This document shows, piece after piece, positions 44,389-53,454 of a DNA stretch of 64,000 nt (the first letter of the stretch is position 1; every line of letters starts with the position of its first letter). A program made the position numbers and the translations under genes. Location of the stretch: contig NZ_CAMLDL010000012.1 of assembly GCF_946478955.1 (NCBI RefSeq), positions 14,673-78,672 of the forward strand, given 5' to 3'. The notes beneath the pieces were generated by a model. It was given only the letters and a program-made list of their open reading frames with translations. It was not told where the DNA came from and did no database searches. The stretch is from an uncultured Sphingomonas sp. GTDB lineage: Bacteria; Pseudomonadota; Alphaproteobacteria; Sphingomonadales; Sphingomonadaceae.

Positions 44389-46068
44389 CTATTCGAACAG
44401 ATCACCGACCGGTTTGCCATCAACGAACACCTGGCGGCGGTTCACTGTGCGGACCTCCACCGGCGCATCATTGATGTTGGGATAGCTGCCATCTGGCCCA
44501 ACCGACGATTTGGCGAGGCGATCTTTGTCGGCATCAATTGTCGTCACCCAGATATAGCCCTTGCCCTTGTTCTGGGTGAGCAGGATGACGCGCCCCTGAT
44601 CAAGCCGGACAAGGGTGCAACGGCTTTCGGCGCTACATTCGCGGTTGGCGCCGACCGCACGCAACGTCGCATCGTCAAGGGCGATGTCGTTGCCAATCAC
44701 TCGAACAAATTTCGGATCGATCGCTGCCGGAGGCAAGGGCACATCGACGTCATATCGGCTTTTGCCGGCAAGTGCGTCAGCGGCGAGGTTGCGTTCTTCA
44801 GGATCATTCGCCTTAGATCGGACCTGCTCAAGCGCCGTTCGGCCCGAAGGGCCAAAATCAAACGCCATAGCGCGCCAGTCGAAATCCGTCGGCTTGACCT
44901 TGCCCGACTGCAGCCGCGCGAGCTGCGACCTCGCGCTGATGCTGCCGAAGTCCATGATCGGCAGCGCCAGGAAGATTGCGATACCGACCACCCCCAATGC
45001 GACCTTGATCTGCAGCGGCCGCACGACGTCGGCGAAATTCAACCGTCCTTTGACAAGCGACCACCAGAAGATCACCCCGGTGACGACAGCGACGATGATG
45101 GCGATCACGCCCCAGAGGCGTTCCGGCGTCCAGCCGTACTGGCCGATCCGCTGCCCCATCGACAAAGCGGCGAGTATAGCCAGCGGCAGGATCGCGGCCG
45201 CCAGGGCCACGGCGCAATATTGCATAAGGATTGAAGGGCGGCGATCCGCCTGCCCGTCACCAATGATGACATTGGTCAGCGCGAACGCCCCGAACGCGCC
45301 TAACAACAGCAGTGGTGTCGGCGGAACGCCGCTATCCCAAAAGCTTTCCAGCCCGGTGAATGGTAGCGCCAGGAAAAAGGCCCACAGCGCCGTCGCCACG
45401 ACCGGCGCGAGTACGACCAGTATTGCCATTACCAGCTTGCGCACCGTCCCAAGCAATCCCTCGCGATCGCGCAAAATGCCGACGGAAGCCCCGAACGCCG
45501 CGCCGGCCAGCGTCCAGGCGAACCACCCCTGCTCAAACAGATGTTTGAGTGCGTTGATGCCAATGATGCGAAACAGGGACGCAATCAGAAAAGCGACGAT
45601 GAAACAAAGACCCGTAAAAAGCAGAGCGAATAGACCTATGACGACATCGCTCCAGACATGGCGGTGGACATTGGCGACGGGGAACCGAAATGCCCCTTCG
45701 TCGCGCGCCGCCTGAAACAGCGGCGCCGCAACCAGCACAGCTGCCGCCCCGGAAAAAAAGGGGAATTCGAAAAGGTTAGGTACATAGTTATACCCGGCCG
45801 TGGACCATCCCACAAAGGCAAGCACGCTGCCCCACGCCAAGGCGAAGATTACCGACCACCACCAGCGAACCCTGGCGAAAGTGATGAGGAAACTGATTGC
45901 TGCCGCAGCGACGAACACTGCTGCGGCCTGCCGCCAAATAGGCACGATATCATAGTGGTACGCCTGACTGCCCACCAGTTGATAGAACAGCATGCCAGAA
46001 GCCGCGCCCACGAATGCCATAACGACCGGCAAAAACGAATTGCCGTCACCGTTCCGCTCTTCCTGCAT
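44389..46068 (-). CDS. DUF4153-like polytopic membrane protein
   Basis: A 559-aa inner-membrane protein with about ten hydrophobic helices from residue 15 to 375 and a soluble C-terminal domain of 180 residues facing the periplasm or cytoplasm. The overall pattern resembles the DUF4153 family of unknown function. The C-terminal part contains FDFGPSGRTALEQVRSKANDPEERNLAADAL and two cysteines (ECSAESRC). The ATG at 46068 follows GGGAGGGG at 8 nt. It is transcribed towards gatC and divergently from the DUF3089 gene. Confidence 0.7.
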   Translation of the reverse strand: MQEERNGDGNSFLPVVMAFVGAASGMLFYQLVGSQAYHYDIVPIWRQAAAVFVAAAAISFLITFARVRWWWSVIFALAWGSVLAFVGWSTAGYNYVPNLFEFPFFSGAAAVLVAAPLFQAARDEGAFRFPVANVHRHVWSDVVIGLFALLFTGLCFIVAFLIASLFRIIGINALKHLFEQGWFAWTLAGAAFGASVGILRDREGLLGTVRKLVMAILVVLAPVVATALWAFFLALPFTGLESFWDSGVPPTPLLLLGAFGAFALTNVIIGDGQADRRPSILMQYCAVALAAAILPLAILAALSMGQRIGQYGWTPERLWGVIAIIVAVVTGVIFWWSLVKGRLNFADVVRPLQIKVALGVVGIAIFLALPIMDFGSISARSQLARLQSGKVKPTDFDWRAMAFDFGPSGRTALEQVRSKANDPEERNLAADALAGKSRYDVDVPLPPAAIDPKFVRVIGNDIALDDATLRAVGANRECSAESRCTLVRLDQGRVILLTQNKGKGYIWVTTIDADKDRLAKSSVGPDGSYPNINDAPVEVRTVNRRQVFVDGKPVGDLFE

Positions 46069-46189
46069 CAATGTGCCCCTCCCAATGCGTAGCAGCTTGG
46101 GCGAATTCGATCTGGTCTTCAACCGACGATCATCCTCCATCCGCCATCAACCGCTTGTCGCGCCACCGGCTTATGCTAGGGCTGCCGCC

Positions 46190-47314
46190 ATGTGTGCACG
46201 ACGCTTTCTCGGCTGTATCTTCATCTTCGTTCTGCTGGCGGTCGCCGCCGCATTCCTGATGTTCCAGTTCGGGGACCGGGTGCTGACCAGCATGGCGACC
46301 CCAAAGGGCCATTATCAGACCCCGGCCGAAAATGGGCCGGATTACGCCCGTGCAGACAGCTGGTTGGCGAAGCCGGGAGACGAACGGAACCTAGCGGACT
46401 GGCTCCCGGTCAGCGCAACCGGACAGTCGCCCACTCTGCCCGCCGTCGACCGCCGCGAGGCCGCGACGTTTTACATTCATCCAACGACATATTTACTCAA
46501 TGATCGCTGGAATGCCCCACTTGACTTGCCGAGCGATATTGAACGGCGGACCGATATCTTTGTGCAAAGTCAGGCCAGCGCTTTCAACGGCGTGTCGATG
46601 ATTTGGGCACCGCGCTACCGTCAGGCCGCGTTTGGCGCGTTTCTGCTGCAGAATGACGATGCGACCAAGGCCCTCAATCTCGCCTATGGCGACGTACTGA
46701 AGGCATTTGATCATTTCATGGCCGCCAACCCGGGCAAACCGATCATCCTCGCCGGACATAGTCAGGGTTCACTCCATTTGCTTCGTCTGCTGACCGATCG
46801 AAAGGATGCACTGACGGGGCGGTTGGTTGCGGCCTATGTTGTTGGATGGCCGGTCTCATCGGTCGCTGACCTCGCGCCTACTGGCCTTCCCGCCTGCACC
46901 GATGCAGCACAATCGGGCTGCGTCGCCAGTTGGGAGAGTTTTCGCGATCCGGCAAACCCCGAGCTGGTCCTGAAATCCTGGCAGCAAGGTAAAGGCCCCA
47001 ACGGCGTCCAGCGTCGGCGCGCGGATATTATTTGCACCAACCCCCTTAATGGGGGTGCTGCCAGCGATGCGGCGCCCGGCGCCAATCTAGGGACGTTGGT
47101 GCCAGATGGCGATCTTGGCAATGCCAGCCTCCAGCCGGGCCGCGTTGGCGCGACCTGCCACGATGGCCTGTTATTGATCGACGGCGCAGTGCCGGATTTT
47201 GGCCCCTATGTGCTGCCCGGCAATAATTATCACGTCTATGACTACGCCCTTTATTGGGGTTCCATCCGCGCCGATGCAGCAAATCGCCTGGCCGCATGGA
47301 AATCATCGCAATGA
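46190..47314 (+). CDS. DUF3089-family alpha/beta hydrolase
   Basis: A 374-aa exported or membrane-anchored hydrolase. One N-terminal helix (about residues 6-26) and the nucleophile elbow AGHSQGS (near residue 190) define the fold; [19 protein letters not shown] and [17 protein letters not shown] are DUF3089 signatures. The likely acid/base residues occur near [14 protein letters not shown]. An ATG at 46190 is preferred, giving a clean signal anchor. The stop overlaps the ruvX ATG (ATGA), so the two are translationally coupled. Substrate unknown; an ester or lactone is likely. Confidence 0.82.
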   Translation: MCARRFLGCIFIFVLLAVAAAFLMFQFGDRVLTSMATPKGHYQTPAENGPDYARADSWLAKPGDERNLADWLPVSATGQSPTLPAVDRREAATFYIHPTTYLLNDRWNAPLDLPSDIERRTDIFVQSQASAFNGVSMIWAPRYRQAAFGAFLLQNDDATKALNLAYGDVLKAFDHFMAANPGKPIILAGHSQGSLHLLRLLTDRKDALTGRLVAAYVVGWPVSSVADLAPTGLPACTDAAQSGCVASWESFRDPANPELVLKSWQQGKGPNGVQRRRADIICTNPLNGGAASDAAPGANLGTLVPDGDLGNASLQPGRVGATCHDGLLLIDGAVPDFGPYVLPGNNYHVYDYALYWGSIRADAANRLAAWKSSQ

Positions 47315-47784
47315 TCTATCAGACTGCCGCCGAATATGCGGGTGCCGTGGGCAGCGGCGGCCGCCTCCTAGGTCTTGATGTCGGCACGAAAACGGTCGGG
47401 CTGGCGACCTGCGATGCCATGTGGACCTATGCATCGCCGCTCGAAACCCTCAGGCGCGGTAAATTCACCGCTGATCTTGAGCGGTTGAATGCCCTGGCGA
47501 CAAAGGAATCGATCCGCGGCCTAGTTATCGGCCTGCCGCTCAATATGGACGGCACGGACAGCCCGCGCACCCAATCCGTCCGCGCATTTGCCCGCAATCT
47601 CGCGCCAATGGCCCTCCCCGTTTTGATGTGGGACGAGCGTTGGTCGACGGTTGCCGTCGAACGAGCGATGATCGACCAGGACATAAGCCGGGCGCGGCGG
47701 GCCGAGAAGGTCGACGCCCATGCTGCGGCGCATATCTTGCAGGGGGCGATCGATGCTCTGGTCAATCTCCCGCCCGCGCGCTAG
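47311..47784 (+). CDS. ruvX: Holliday junction resolvase-like RuvX/YqgF
   Basis: RNase H-fold nuclease, 157 aa, implicated in Holliday junction resolution and pre-16S rRNA processing. The first catalytic aspartate lies in [14 protein letters not shown] (near residue 22); [33 protein letters not shown] and [13 protein letters not shown] hold the other conserved acidic residues. The ATG overlaps the stop of the DUF3089 gene. The position directly before pyrB is common in alphaproteobacteria. Confidence 0.95.
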   Translation: MIYQTAAEYAGAVGSGGRLLGLDVGTKTVGLATCDAMWTYASPLETLRRGKFTADLERLNALATKESIRGLVIGLPLNMDGTDSPRTQSVRAFARNLAPMALPVLMWDERWSTVAVERAMIDQDISRARRAEKVDAHAAAHILQGAIDALVNLPPAR

Positions 47785-47796
47785 GGGGCCGTTTCG

Positions 47797-48684
47797 ATGC
47801 ATCTAATCTCCATCGACGATCTTTCCGACGCGCAAATCGACAAACTGTTGAGCAGTGCCGATCGCTATGCCGAAGCCAACCGCAATCGCGAGACGTTCAC
47901 CACGCTGGCCGGGCGGACGGTGTTCAACGTCTTCTACGAGAACAGCACACGCACCGCGATGAGCTTCGCGGCCGCTGCCGCGCGCCTGGGCGCACAGCCC
48001 CTAACGTTGTCCGTGGAACATAGCAGCGTGAAGAAGGGCGAAACGCTCGCCGACACTGCTCTCACCCTCGATGCAATGCGGCCCGACGTACTGGTTGTCC
48101 GTCACCGCGACGATGGCGCAGTTGCAGAGGTGGCAGGCTTGGTCAGTTGCCCTGTCATAAATGCTGGTGACGGCACCAATGAGCACCCGACGCAGGCGCT
48201 ACTCGATGCGCTGACCCTCAAACAGCATTTCGGCTATGTTGATGGCCTCAACGTCGCCATCCTCGGCGATATCCGCCACAGCCGCGTCGCCCGCTCTAAC
48301 GCAAAGCTGCTCGGCCGATTGGGCGCGAATGTACGGCTTGCCGGCCCCCCCGAATTGATGCCCGACGGCGTCCAAGGATCAATCGATGACGCAATTGCCG
48401 GCGCCGACGCGGTGATGATGCTGCGCATTCAGCGCGAGCGGCTCGACGAGGAATTCGGCGATGCGCCGGGCGAATATCTATCGCGCTTTGGTCTGACGAT
48501 GGACCGGCTTGCCACGGCGGACGGAAATGCCGTTGTCATGCATCCGGGTCCAATGAACCGCGGCGTCGAAATCGCTGACGAGGTTGCCGACCTCAAGGGC
48601 CGATCGCTTATCCTGCGTCAGGTAGAAAATGGCGTGGCGGTCAGGATGGCCTGCCTTGATCTTCTGACCGCCGACCGCCGCTGA
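47797..48684 (+). CDS. pyrB: Aspartate carbamoyltransferase catalytic subunit
   Basis: First committed step of pyrimidine synthesis: carbamoyl phosphate plus aspartate. The 295-aa chain is a little shorter than usual (305-315). Active-site features are present: YENSTRTAMSF (carbamoyl phosphate loop, with RTSF altered to AMSF), SSVKKGETLAD, VVRHRDDGA, NAGDGTNEHPTQALLD, GDIRHSRVARSN, LRIQRERL and MHPGPMNRGVEI. It lies 12 nt behind ruvX; pyrC does not follow. Its end lies 6 nt from the convergent SPOR gene. Confidence 0.95.
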   Translation: MHLISIDDLSDAQIDKLLSSADRYAEANRNRETFTTLAGRTVFNVFYENSTRTAMSFAAAAARLGAQPLTLSVEHSSVKKGETLADTALTLDAMRPDVLVVRHRDDGAVAEVAGLVSCPVINAGDGTNEHPTQALLDALTLKQHFGYVDGLNVAILGDIRHSRVARSNAKLLGRLGANVRLAGPPELMPDGVQGSIDDAIAGADAVMMLRIQRERLDEEFGDAPGEYLSRFGLTMDRLATADGNAVVMHPGPMNRGVEIADEVADLKGRSLILRQVENGVAVRMACLDLLTADRR

Positions 48685-48690
48685 TTTTCC

Positions 48691-50097
48691 TTAACGCGAC
48701 GCGAACTGGACCGGCGCGTCACCTGCAACGTTCCGCACAAAGCAAGCGCGGCCCTTATTCTTGAGCGCCGCACAGAATTTCAGCGCGTCACGATCATTTG
48801 CAAAACCCTTCACTGCCAGACGGTAGAAGGTGCCTTTCGGGCCATTATAGCGAGCCGACACCGGTTGATAATTGCCGACGCGCCCGAAGCGGCTGGTGAC
48901 CTTCGCCCAGGCCTGATGGATCTGCGCTTTGCTGGAATAGGCACCAAGCTGGACGACAAAGCGGCTATTGCCGGTCTGACGCGCTACCGCTGCACGGCGA
49001 AGACCTGCCACCGTTTCCTTTACCCGCGCCGCCGACGTTAGACCCGGATGGGCCAAAGTATTTCCGGCGAGGACCGGCGACGCATGCTTGCTCGCATGTG
49101 CTGCCGCAACCACCGGCGCGGGCGTCGCTTCTGGCATCGCAACCGTTACCGACGAGCCAGTATCAGCAAGCACGACCGGCGCTTCGACTCGTTCGGCGGC
49201 GGCCATGACCACCGGCGTCGGCTCAGGCGCATAAGCTGCCTCAGCCGGAGCGGGCACTGACTGCACGTCCGCAACTTGCTGGATAGGTTCGGCAGCCGCC
49301 GGCTCCACAACCTGCTGGGCTTCGGCCATACGGACGTTCCCGTTGTCCTTGTTCAGCGCGAGGCGAACCGGTTGTCCCGGATCGCCCGCCGAGGGACGAA
49401 GGCCAATGAACGAGGCAACCTGCTCAACCTGACTGCCCGGCTTGGACATCGCCATCCATTGCTGAATGCGCGCGTCAACCTGATCGGCGGCCAAATCCTG
49501 CGATGCGACAATGCGCGCCTGCTCCCAATTGCCCGACAGGGCATAGGACAGGGCGAGATTCTGGCGCGTACGCGCGTCGGCACCCGGCACGCGCGCCAGC
49601 GGTTCGAGCACCTGGATCGCACCTTGCGGATTACCCGCCAAAGCGACGGCGAGGCCCAGGTCAGCATGATCGACGAGGTCCTGGCCATCCTGGAGAAGCG
49701 CGAGCGCATCGTCGTTCTTGCCAAGGGAAATCTGCACCAACGCAAGCTTCATGATGACGCCCGGCTGCTGCGCCATCAGCGACAGCGAGTCCTTATAGGC
49801 AGCCTCGGCCGACGAAAAGCGACCGGCGGCCATGTAACAATTGCCCAGTAGCGTGCGGAAGCCCGCGTCGTTGGGCGTGTTTTCCACCGCCTTTTCGGCG
49901 AGCGCAATCGCCTGCTGAACGTCATTTTCCGCAAGCGCAGCTTGAGCGCGGGTGGCGAGTCCGATGTTGGACTTGTCGACTTTGCTGCCGAAGATCGAAG
50001 CGCTGCGGCTTGCCGGATTCGGGCTTGAGCAGGCGCTGACCAGCGCAATGGCCGATACGGCGGCCAGAGCGGTTGCGATGCGGTTTGACTTGTTCAT
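48691..50097 (-). CDS. TPR and SPOR domain lipoprotein
   Basis: A 468-aa predicted lipoprotein: signal peptide with lipobox ALVSAC near residue 24, then about six TPR-like helices (residues 50-230), an Ala/Pro/Val-rich linker, and a C-terminal SPOR domain (NSRFVVQLGAYSSKAQIHQAWAKV ... CAALKNKGRACFVR) with the usual RNP-like beta core. SPOR domains bind glycan strands stripped of peptides at the division septum. The ATG at 50097 is preferred over one five codons upstream. It is the last gene of the parA-RHH-SPOR operon, 34 nt behind the RHH gene. Confidence 0.88.
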   Translation of the reverse strand: MNKSNRIATALAAVSAIALVSACSSPNPASRSASIFGSKVDKSNIGLATRAQAALAENDVQQAIALAEKAVENTPNDAGFRTLLGNCYMAAGRFSSAEAAYKDSLSLMAQQPGVIMKLALVQISLGKNDDALALLQDGQDLVDHADLGLAVALAGNPQGAIQVLEPLARVPGADARTRQNLALSYALSGNWEQARIVASQDLAADQVDARIQQWMAMSKPGSQVEQVASFIGLRPSAGDPGQPVRLALNKDNGNVRMAEAQQVVEPAAAEPIQQVADVQSVPAPAEAAYAPEPTPVVMAAAERVEAPVVLADTGSSVTVAMPEATPAPVVAAAHASKHASPVLAGNTLAHPGLTSAARVKETVAGLRRAAVARQTGNSRFVVQLGAYSSKAQIHQAWAKVTSRFGRVGNYQPVSARYNGPKGTFYRLAVKGFANDRDALKFCAALKNKGRACFVRNVAGDAPVQFASR

Positions 50098-50130
50098 TCT
50101 GACGTCCCCCATGATGCAGGGCCTGTGCGC

Positions 50131-50841
50131 TTATTTTTTCTTTGGTGCGCGCTCGGCCATCGATTCCAATTCCGGCATTGCGCCCAGCAATTGGTCCAGT
50201 GCGTCGGTGACGATCTGCTGGGCAGAACGTCCATCGACCGCGCAGGCCAGACGCAATTTCAAGTGACGTTCCGGATCAAGGCGAAGCGTGAAGGCCGCTT
50301 TCCCCTTGCTCCCCGGTGCAGCACGCGGGCGGCGCGAGCGAGCAGGCGCAGTGCGGGCCGATGAAGTAACCTTCACTGGTTCCGCGACACGAGCTGGCTC
50401 GGCAGCATGAGCTACGATAACCGGCTCGTCCATTTCAACCGGCGCGGCCTGCGTCAGTTCAAGCGCGCCGTCCGTTTCCGGATCGTAGATTTCGGCGGAC
50501 TCGTCGACATAATCGCCATCTTCGTCCTCGCCTTCCTCGTCGCTGTTCGCGAAACGATCGGCGATTTCGGCCTGCTGGCTGTGGACTGGCGACGCCGGTG
50601 TCAGGCCGGCGAGCGGATTGCGAAGCGGCTGATGCACCTCTTCACCGAACGCGTCATGATCTTCGTCCCGAACGGGTACGAGCGCAGGCTTCGGCGCTTC
50701 AAAGCCCATGTCGTTCCAGCCCAGATCGTCAAGGCTACCGCCAATTTGGCCGAAACCTTGGGGTTTCATTGCTGGACGGGCCGCTCCCTTGCGGGCCAGA
50801 AGCCCCGACGACAGGGATGCAAATGCTTTGGGTTCACCCAT
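50131..50841 (-). CDS. Ribbon-helix-helix protein partnered with ParA
   Basis: A 236-aa protein with a long acidic, Pro/Ala-rich disordered N-terminus and a C-terminal ribbon-helix-helix: AAFTLRLDPERHLKLRLACAVDGRSAQQIVTDALDQLL (about residues 182-220) preceded by a basic stretch (ARSRRPRAAPGSKGK). This is the DNA-binding fold of ParG/CopG-type proteins. GGAG precedes the ATG at 8 nt. It follows the ParA gene by 12 nt. A ParF-ParG-like pair away from oriC genes suggests cargo positioning or autoregulation, not proven. Confidence 0.78.
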   Translation of the reverse strand: MGEPKAFASLSSGLLARKGAARPAMKPQGFGQIGGSLDDLGWNDMGFEAPKPALVPVRDEDHDAFGEEVHQPLRNPLAGLTPASPVHSQQAEIADRFANSDEEGEDEDGDYVDESAEIYDPETDGALELTQAAPVEMDEPVIVAHAAEPARVAEPVKVTSSARTAPARSRRPRAAPGSKGKAAFTLRLDPERHLKLRLACAVDGRSAQQIVTDALDQLLGAMPELESMAERAPKKK

Positions 50842-50853
50842 CTCGACGACTCC

Positions 50854-51576
50854 TTACTGGCCCACCACGCGGCGGCCGAAACCACCAACGGGACGCGGGC
50901 TGGCGACACCAATCCCCGGCGCCTGGTTCGGCGCGGAGAAGACAGTGCGGCGGAAATTCTTTTCAAGACGGTCGGAGATATAATCCCACAGTTCGACCAC
51001 TTCGCGGGCCGAGCGACCATTGGGGTCGACTTCCATCACGGTGCGGCCATCAATCATCGAGGCAGCGAAGTCCGTGCGGTGGTGAATGGTGACGGGGGCA
51101 ACCGTGCCATGCTGCGATAGCGCGACGGCGGCTTCATAGGTGATCTTGGCTTTGGGGGTCGCCGCGTTAACGACGAAGATCAGCGGCTTTCCGGCGCGGT
51201 CGCACAGATCGACCGTAGCGCCGACGGCGCGAAGATCGTGCGGGCTTGGGCGAGTCGGGATAACGATCAGTTCGGCAACCGCGATCACGCTCTGGATCGC
51301 CATGGTGATCGCCGGAGGAGTGTCGATCACGGCAAGACGGAAGCCTTGCTGACGAAGAACCTCGAGGTCGGACGCGAGTCGCGCAACGGTGGTCTGCGCG
51401 AAAGCGGGCATGTCGTCCTGCCGTTCGTTCCACCAGTCGGCAAGCGACCCCTGCGGATCGATGTCGATAAGACAGACAGGCCCTGCCCCTGCCAACTGCG
51501 CTTGCACCGCAAGGTGACCGGACAGGGTGGTCTTGCCCGACCCGCCTTTCTGCGATGCCAATGCCAGAACGCGCAT
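50854..51576 (-). CDS. ParA-family ATPase
   Basis: A 240-aa MinD/ParA-type ATPase. The deviant Walker A KGGSGKTTLS (near residue 9), switch I DIDPQGSLADWW and Walker B RLAVIDTPPA are clear. There is no N-terminal HTH domain, so it is of the small ParF/Soj type, and no C-terminal amphipathic helix like that of MinD is obvious. The ATG at 51576 follows GAGGGG; the TGACG repeats lie directly upstream. It leads the operon with an RHH protein and a SPOR lipoprotein, suggesting nucleoid- or septum-linked positioning. Confidence 0.9.
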   Translation of the reverse strand: MRVLALASQKGGSGKTTLSGHLAVQAQLAGAGPVCLIDIDPQGSLADWWNERQDDMPAFAQTTVARLASDLEVLRQQGFRLAVIDTPPAITMAIQSVIAVAELIVIPTRPSPHDLRAVGATVDLCDRAGKPLIFVVNAATPKAKITYEAAVALSQHGTVAPVTIHHRTDFAASMIDGRTVMEVDPNGRSAREVVELWDYISDRLEKNFRRTVFSAPNQAPGIGVASPRPVGGFGRRVVGQ

Positions 51577-51594
51577 TCTATTCCCCTCGCCAAA

Positions 51595-51621
51595 TGACGC
51601 AAAATCTGACGTCACATGACG
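51595..51621. promoter_or_regulatory. TGACG repeat array, candidate RHH operator
   Basis: TGACG occurs three times in 27 nt (starting 51595, 51607 and 51617), the middle copy inside the perfect palindrome TGACGTCA (51607-51614). Spacing of 12 and 10 bp is about one helical turn. It begins 19 nt upstream of the parA ATG and 89 nt before the divergent Sel1/SPOR gene, where an RHH repressor encoded by the operon would be expected to bind. Confidence 0.5.
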
Positions 51622-51709
51622 GGTAAGCCCCTAAATATTGGTTAATGTCGGCACGACCTTGTTGCGATCGGCACGCGCGGGTTACAAGTAAGTCTTCAAC
51701 CGTCGGGGG

Positions 51710-52597
51710 ATGGAATTGCGTATCCGTATTATCGCTTTTGCCGCGCTCGCGCCGCTCGTCGCCTCAGGCGCTGCCGCACAATCCGTCAAAGCGGGCGTCG
51801 AGGCGTGGCAGCGCGGCGACCAAACCGGCGCCATCGCCATTTGGAAACCGCTCGCCGCCAAAGGGGACGCCGACGCTGCTTTCAATCTCGGCCAGGCGAA
51901 TTTGATCGCCAAAGGTGTACCCACCAACCTTGCCGAAGCGCAGCGATGGTTTGAAGTTGCCGCGCGCAAAGGACATGTCCCGGCTCAGGCGAAACTGGGG
52001 TTGATGCTGTTTTCGGCTGGCAATCGCCCGGCGGCAATTCGCTGGCTCAAACTTGCGGCGGAAGCATCCGAGCCGCGCGCCATGCTGATGTATGGCACCG
52101 CACTTTATAATGGTGACAGCGTCGCTGAAGATCCGATCAAGGGGTATGCCTATGTCACGCGCGCGGCGGCGGCGGGTCTGGCTCCAGCGAACGCAACGCT
52201 TGCGGACATGAACCAGTCGATGTCACCTGACCAACGACAAAAGGGCGCCGCGCTGGCGCAGACTATGGTCAGAGCGCCAAAGGCGAATTCGGCTGTAGCA
52301 TCCAAACCAGCGCCAACCAAAACGTCCCTACCCGTGCCCCCGGCGCCAAAGCAGATAACGACTGCGGCACCGGCATCTGGCGGCTGGCGGATACAGCTAG
52401 GGGCGTTTTCCCAACGATCGAGTGCAGAAGCACTGTTCGCTCGCCTGGCACCAAAACTTGGCGGACGGCAGGCCTATTTCGTCCCCGTTGGCAGCGTCAC
52501 GCGGTTACAGGCCGGGCCCTTCCCCACAAAGGCCGCGGCCGCGACCGCGTGTGTCGCTGTCAAGCCGACACCCTGTTTCCCGGTGCCGGGCCGCTAG
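51710..52597 (+). CDS. Sel1-repeat and SPOR domain protein
   Basis: A 295-aa secreted protein: signal peptide (residues 1-23, ending AAAQ), about four Sel1-like repeats (AFNLGQANLIAKGVPTNLAEAQRWFEVAARKGHVPAQAKLGLML and following, residues 55-165), a Pro/Thr/Ala linker, and a C-terminal SPOR domain (GGWRIQLGAFSQRSSAEALFARLAPKL). It is divergent from the parA operon, which encodes another SPOR protein, and its end overlaps the convergent serB stop by 4 nt. Septal peptidoglycan binding is inferred from the SPOR fold. Confidence 0.88.
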   Translation: MELRIRIIAFAALAPLVASGAAAQSVKAGVEAWQRGDQTGAIAIWKPLAAKGDADAAFNLGQANLIAKGVPTNLAEAQRWFEVAARKGHVPAQAKLGLMLFSAGNRPAAIRWLKLAAEASEPRAMLMYGTALYNGDSVAEDPIKGYAYVTRAAAAGLAPANATLADMNQSMSPDQRQKGAALAQTMVRAPKANSAVASKPAPTKTSLPVPPAPKQITTAAPASGGWRIQLGAFSQRSSAEALFARLAPKLGGRQAYFVPVGSVTRLQAGPFPTKAAAATACVAVKPTPCFPVPGR

Positions 52598-53454
52598 GGT
52601 CTGACCCACCGCTTCGCCGGAATATCAAGCGCCCATAAAAGTGCGTCGAGGCTGTGGTGATCAAGGCGCGCGTCGGCAACTGCTGCCAGCGCCGGCTTGG
52701 CCTTGTACGCAATGCCCAATCCGGCGGTCTTTATCATCGGCGCATCATTGGCCCCATCACCCATCGCCGCCACTTGATTGCTGGACAGCCCGGCATCGCT
52801 CCGGGCGCGTTCAAGCGCAGCACTTTTATATGCTGAATCGACGATCCTACCGACGATCTTGCCGGAGAGAGTCCCGTCGACCACCTCCAGCACATTTGCC
52901 TGGACCTGACCGAACCCAAGGCTTGTGCCGACGGGGTCGGCGAAGGCCGTAAAGCCACCCGAAACCAACAAGGTTTCCACGCCATTATCTGCCATGGTCC
53001 GGATGAGCGTCTTGGCACCGTCGTTGGGCCGCACACGTTCATCGAGACATTGCCTTAATGTCGCCGCCGGCAATCCTTTCAACAGGGCCACCCGTTCATT
53101 CAGCGCATGGGCAAAATCCAGTTCGCCCCGCATTGCCCGCTCGGTAATTTCGGCGACTTGTGGTTTGACGTCGGCATAGTCAGCCAGCTCATCGATACAT
53201 TCCTGCCCGATCATCGTGGAATCCATGTCGGCAACGAACAGGCGGATGTCGCGGCCGTTTGGCAACACGATCAGGTCAACACCTTCCCAACCGGCCAACG
53301 CGTCGCGAGCACCTTCGTGGGCGGTCAGACGAATGTCCGCCGCGCTTCCCGGCTCGATCCATCGGTCAAAGCGGGCGCCCGGCATCCGCATCATCGCTGC
53401 GTCGATCAGTCTTTCGTCAAGCCGATTGGCTGCTATCAGCGTGGCAATGGTCAA
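52594..53454 (-). CDS. serB: Phosphoserine phosphatase
   Basis: Last step of serine biosynthesis, a HAD-family phosphatase of 286 aa. The nucleophile aspartate lies in FVADMDSTMIGQECIDELADYA (near residue 78), the second motif in LLVSGGFTAFA and the metal-binding aspartates in AAMGDGANDAPMIKTAGLG. The first 70 residues form the N-terminal ACT-like region. TTG at 53454 is chosen because GGAGG sits 7 nt upstream; an ATG eight codons earlier is alternative. The start overlaps the divergent miaA start by 8 nt. Confidence 0.9.
   Translation of the reverse strand: MTIATLIAANRLDERLIDAAMMRMPGARFDRWIEPGSAADIRLTAHEGARDALAGWEGVDLIVLPNGRDIRLFVADMDSTMIGQECIDELADYADVKPQVAEITERAMRGELDFAHALNERVALLKGLPAATLRQCLDERVRPNDGAKTLIRTMADNGVETLLVSGGFTAFADPVGTSLGFGQVQANVLEVVDGTLSGKIVGRIVDSAYKSAALERARSDAGLSSNQVAAMGDGANDAPMIKTAGLGIAYKAKPALAAVADARLDHHSLDALLWALDIPAKRWVRP

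Noticed and set aside
44080..45234. Long plus-strand ORFs over gatC and the DUF4153 gene
   Set aside because: Antisense shadows with skewed Arg/His/Gln composition and no domain; the minus-strand genes are clearly real.
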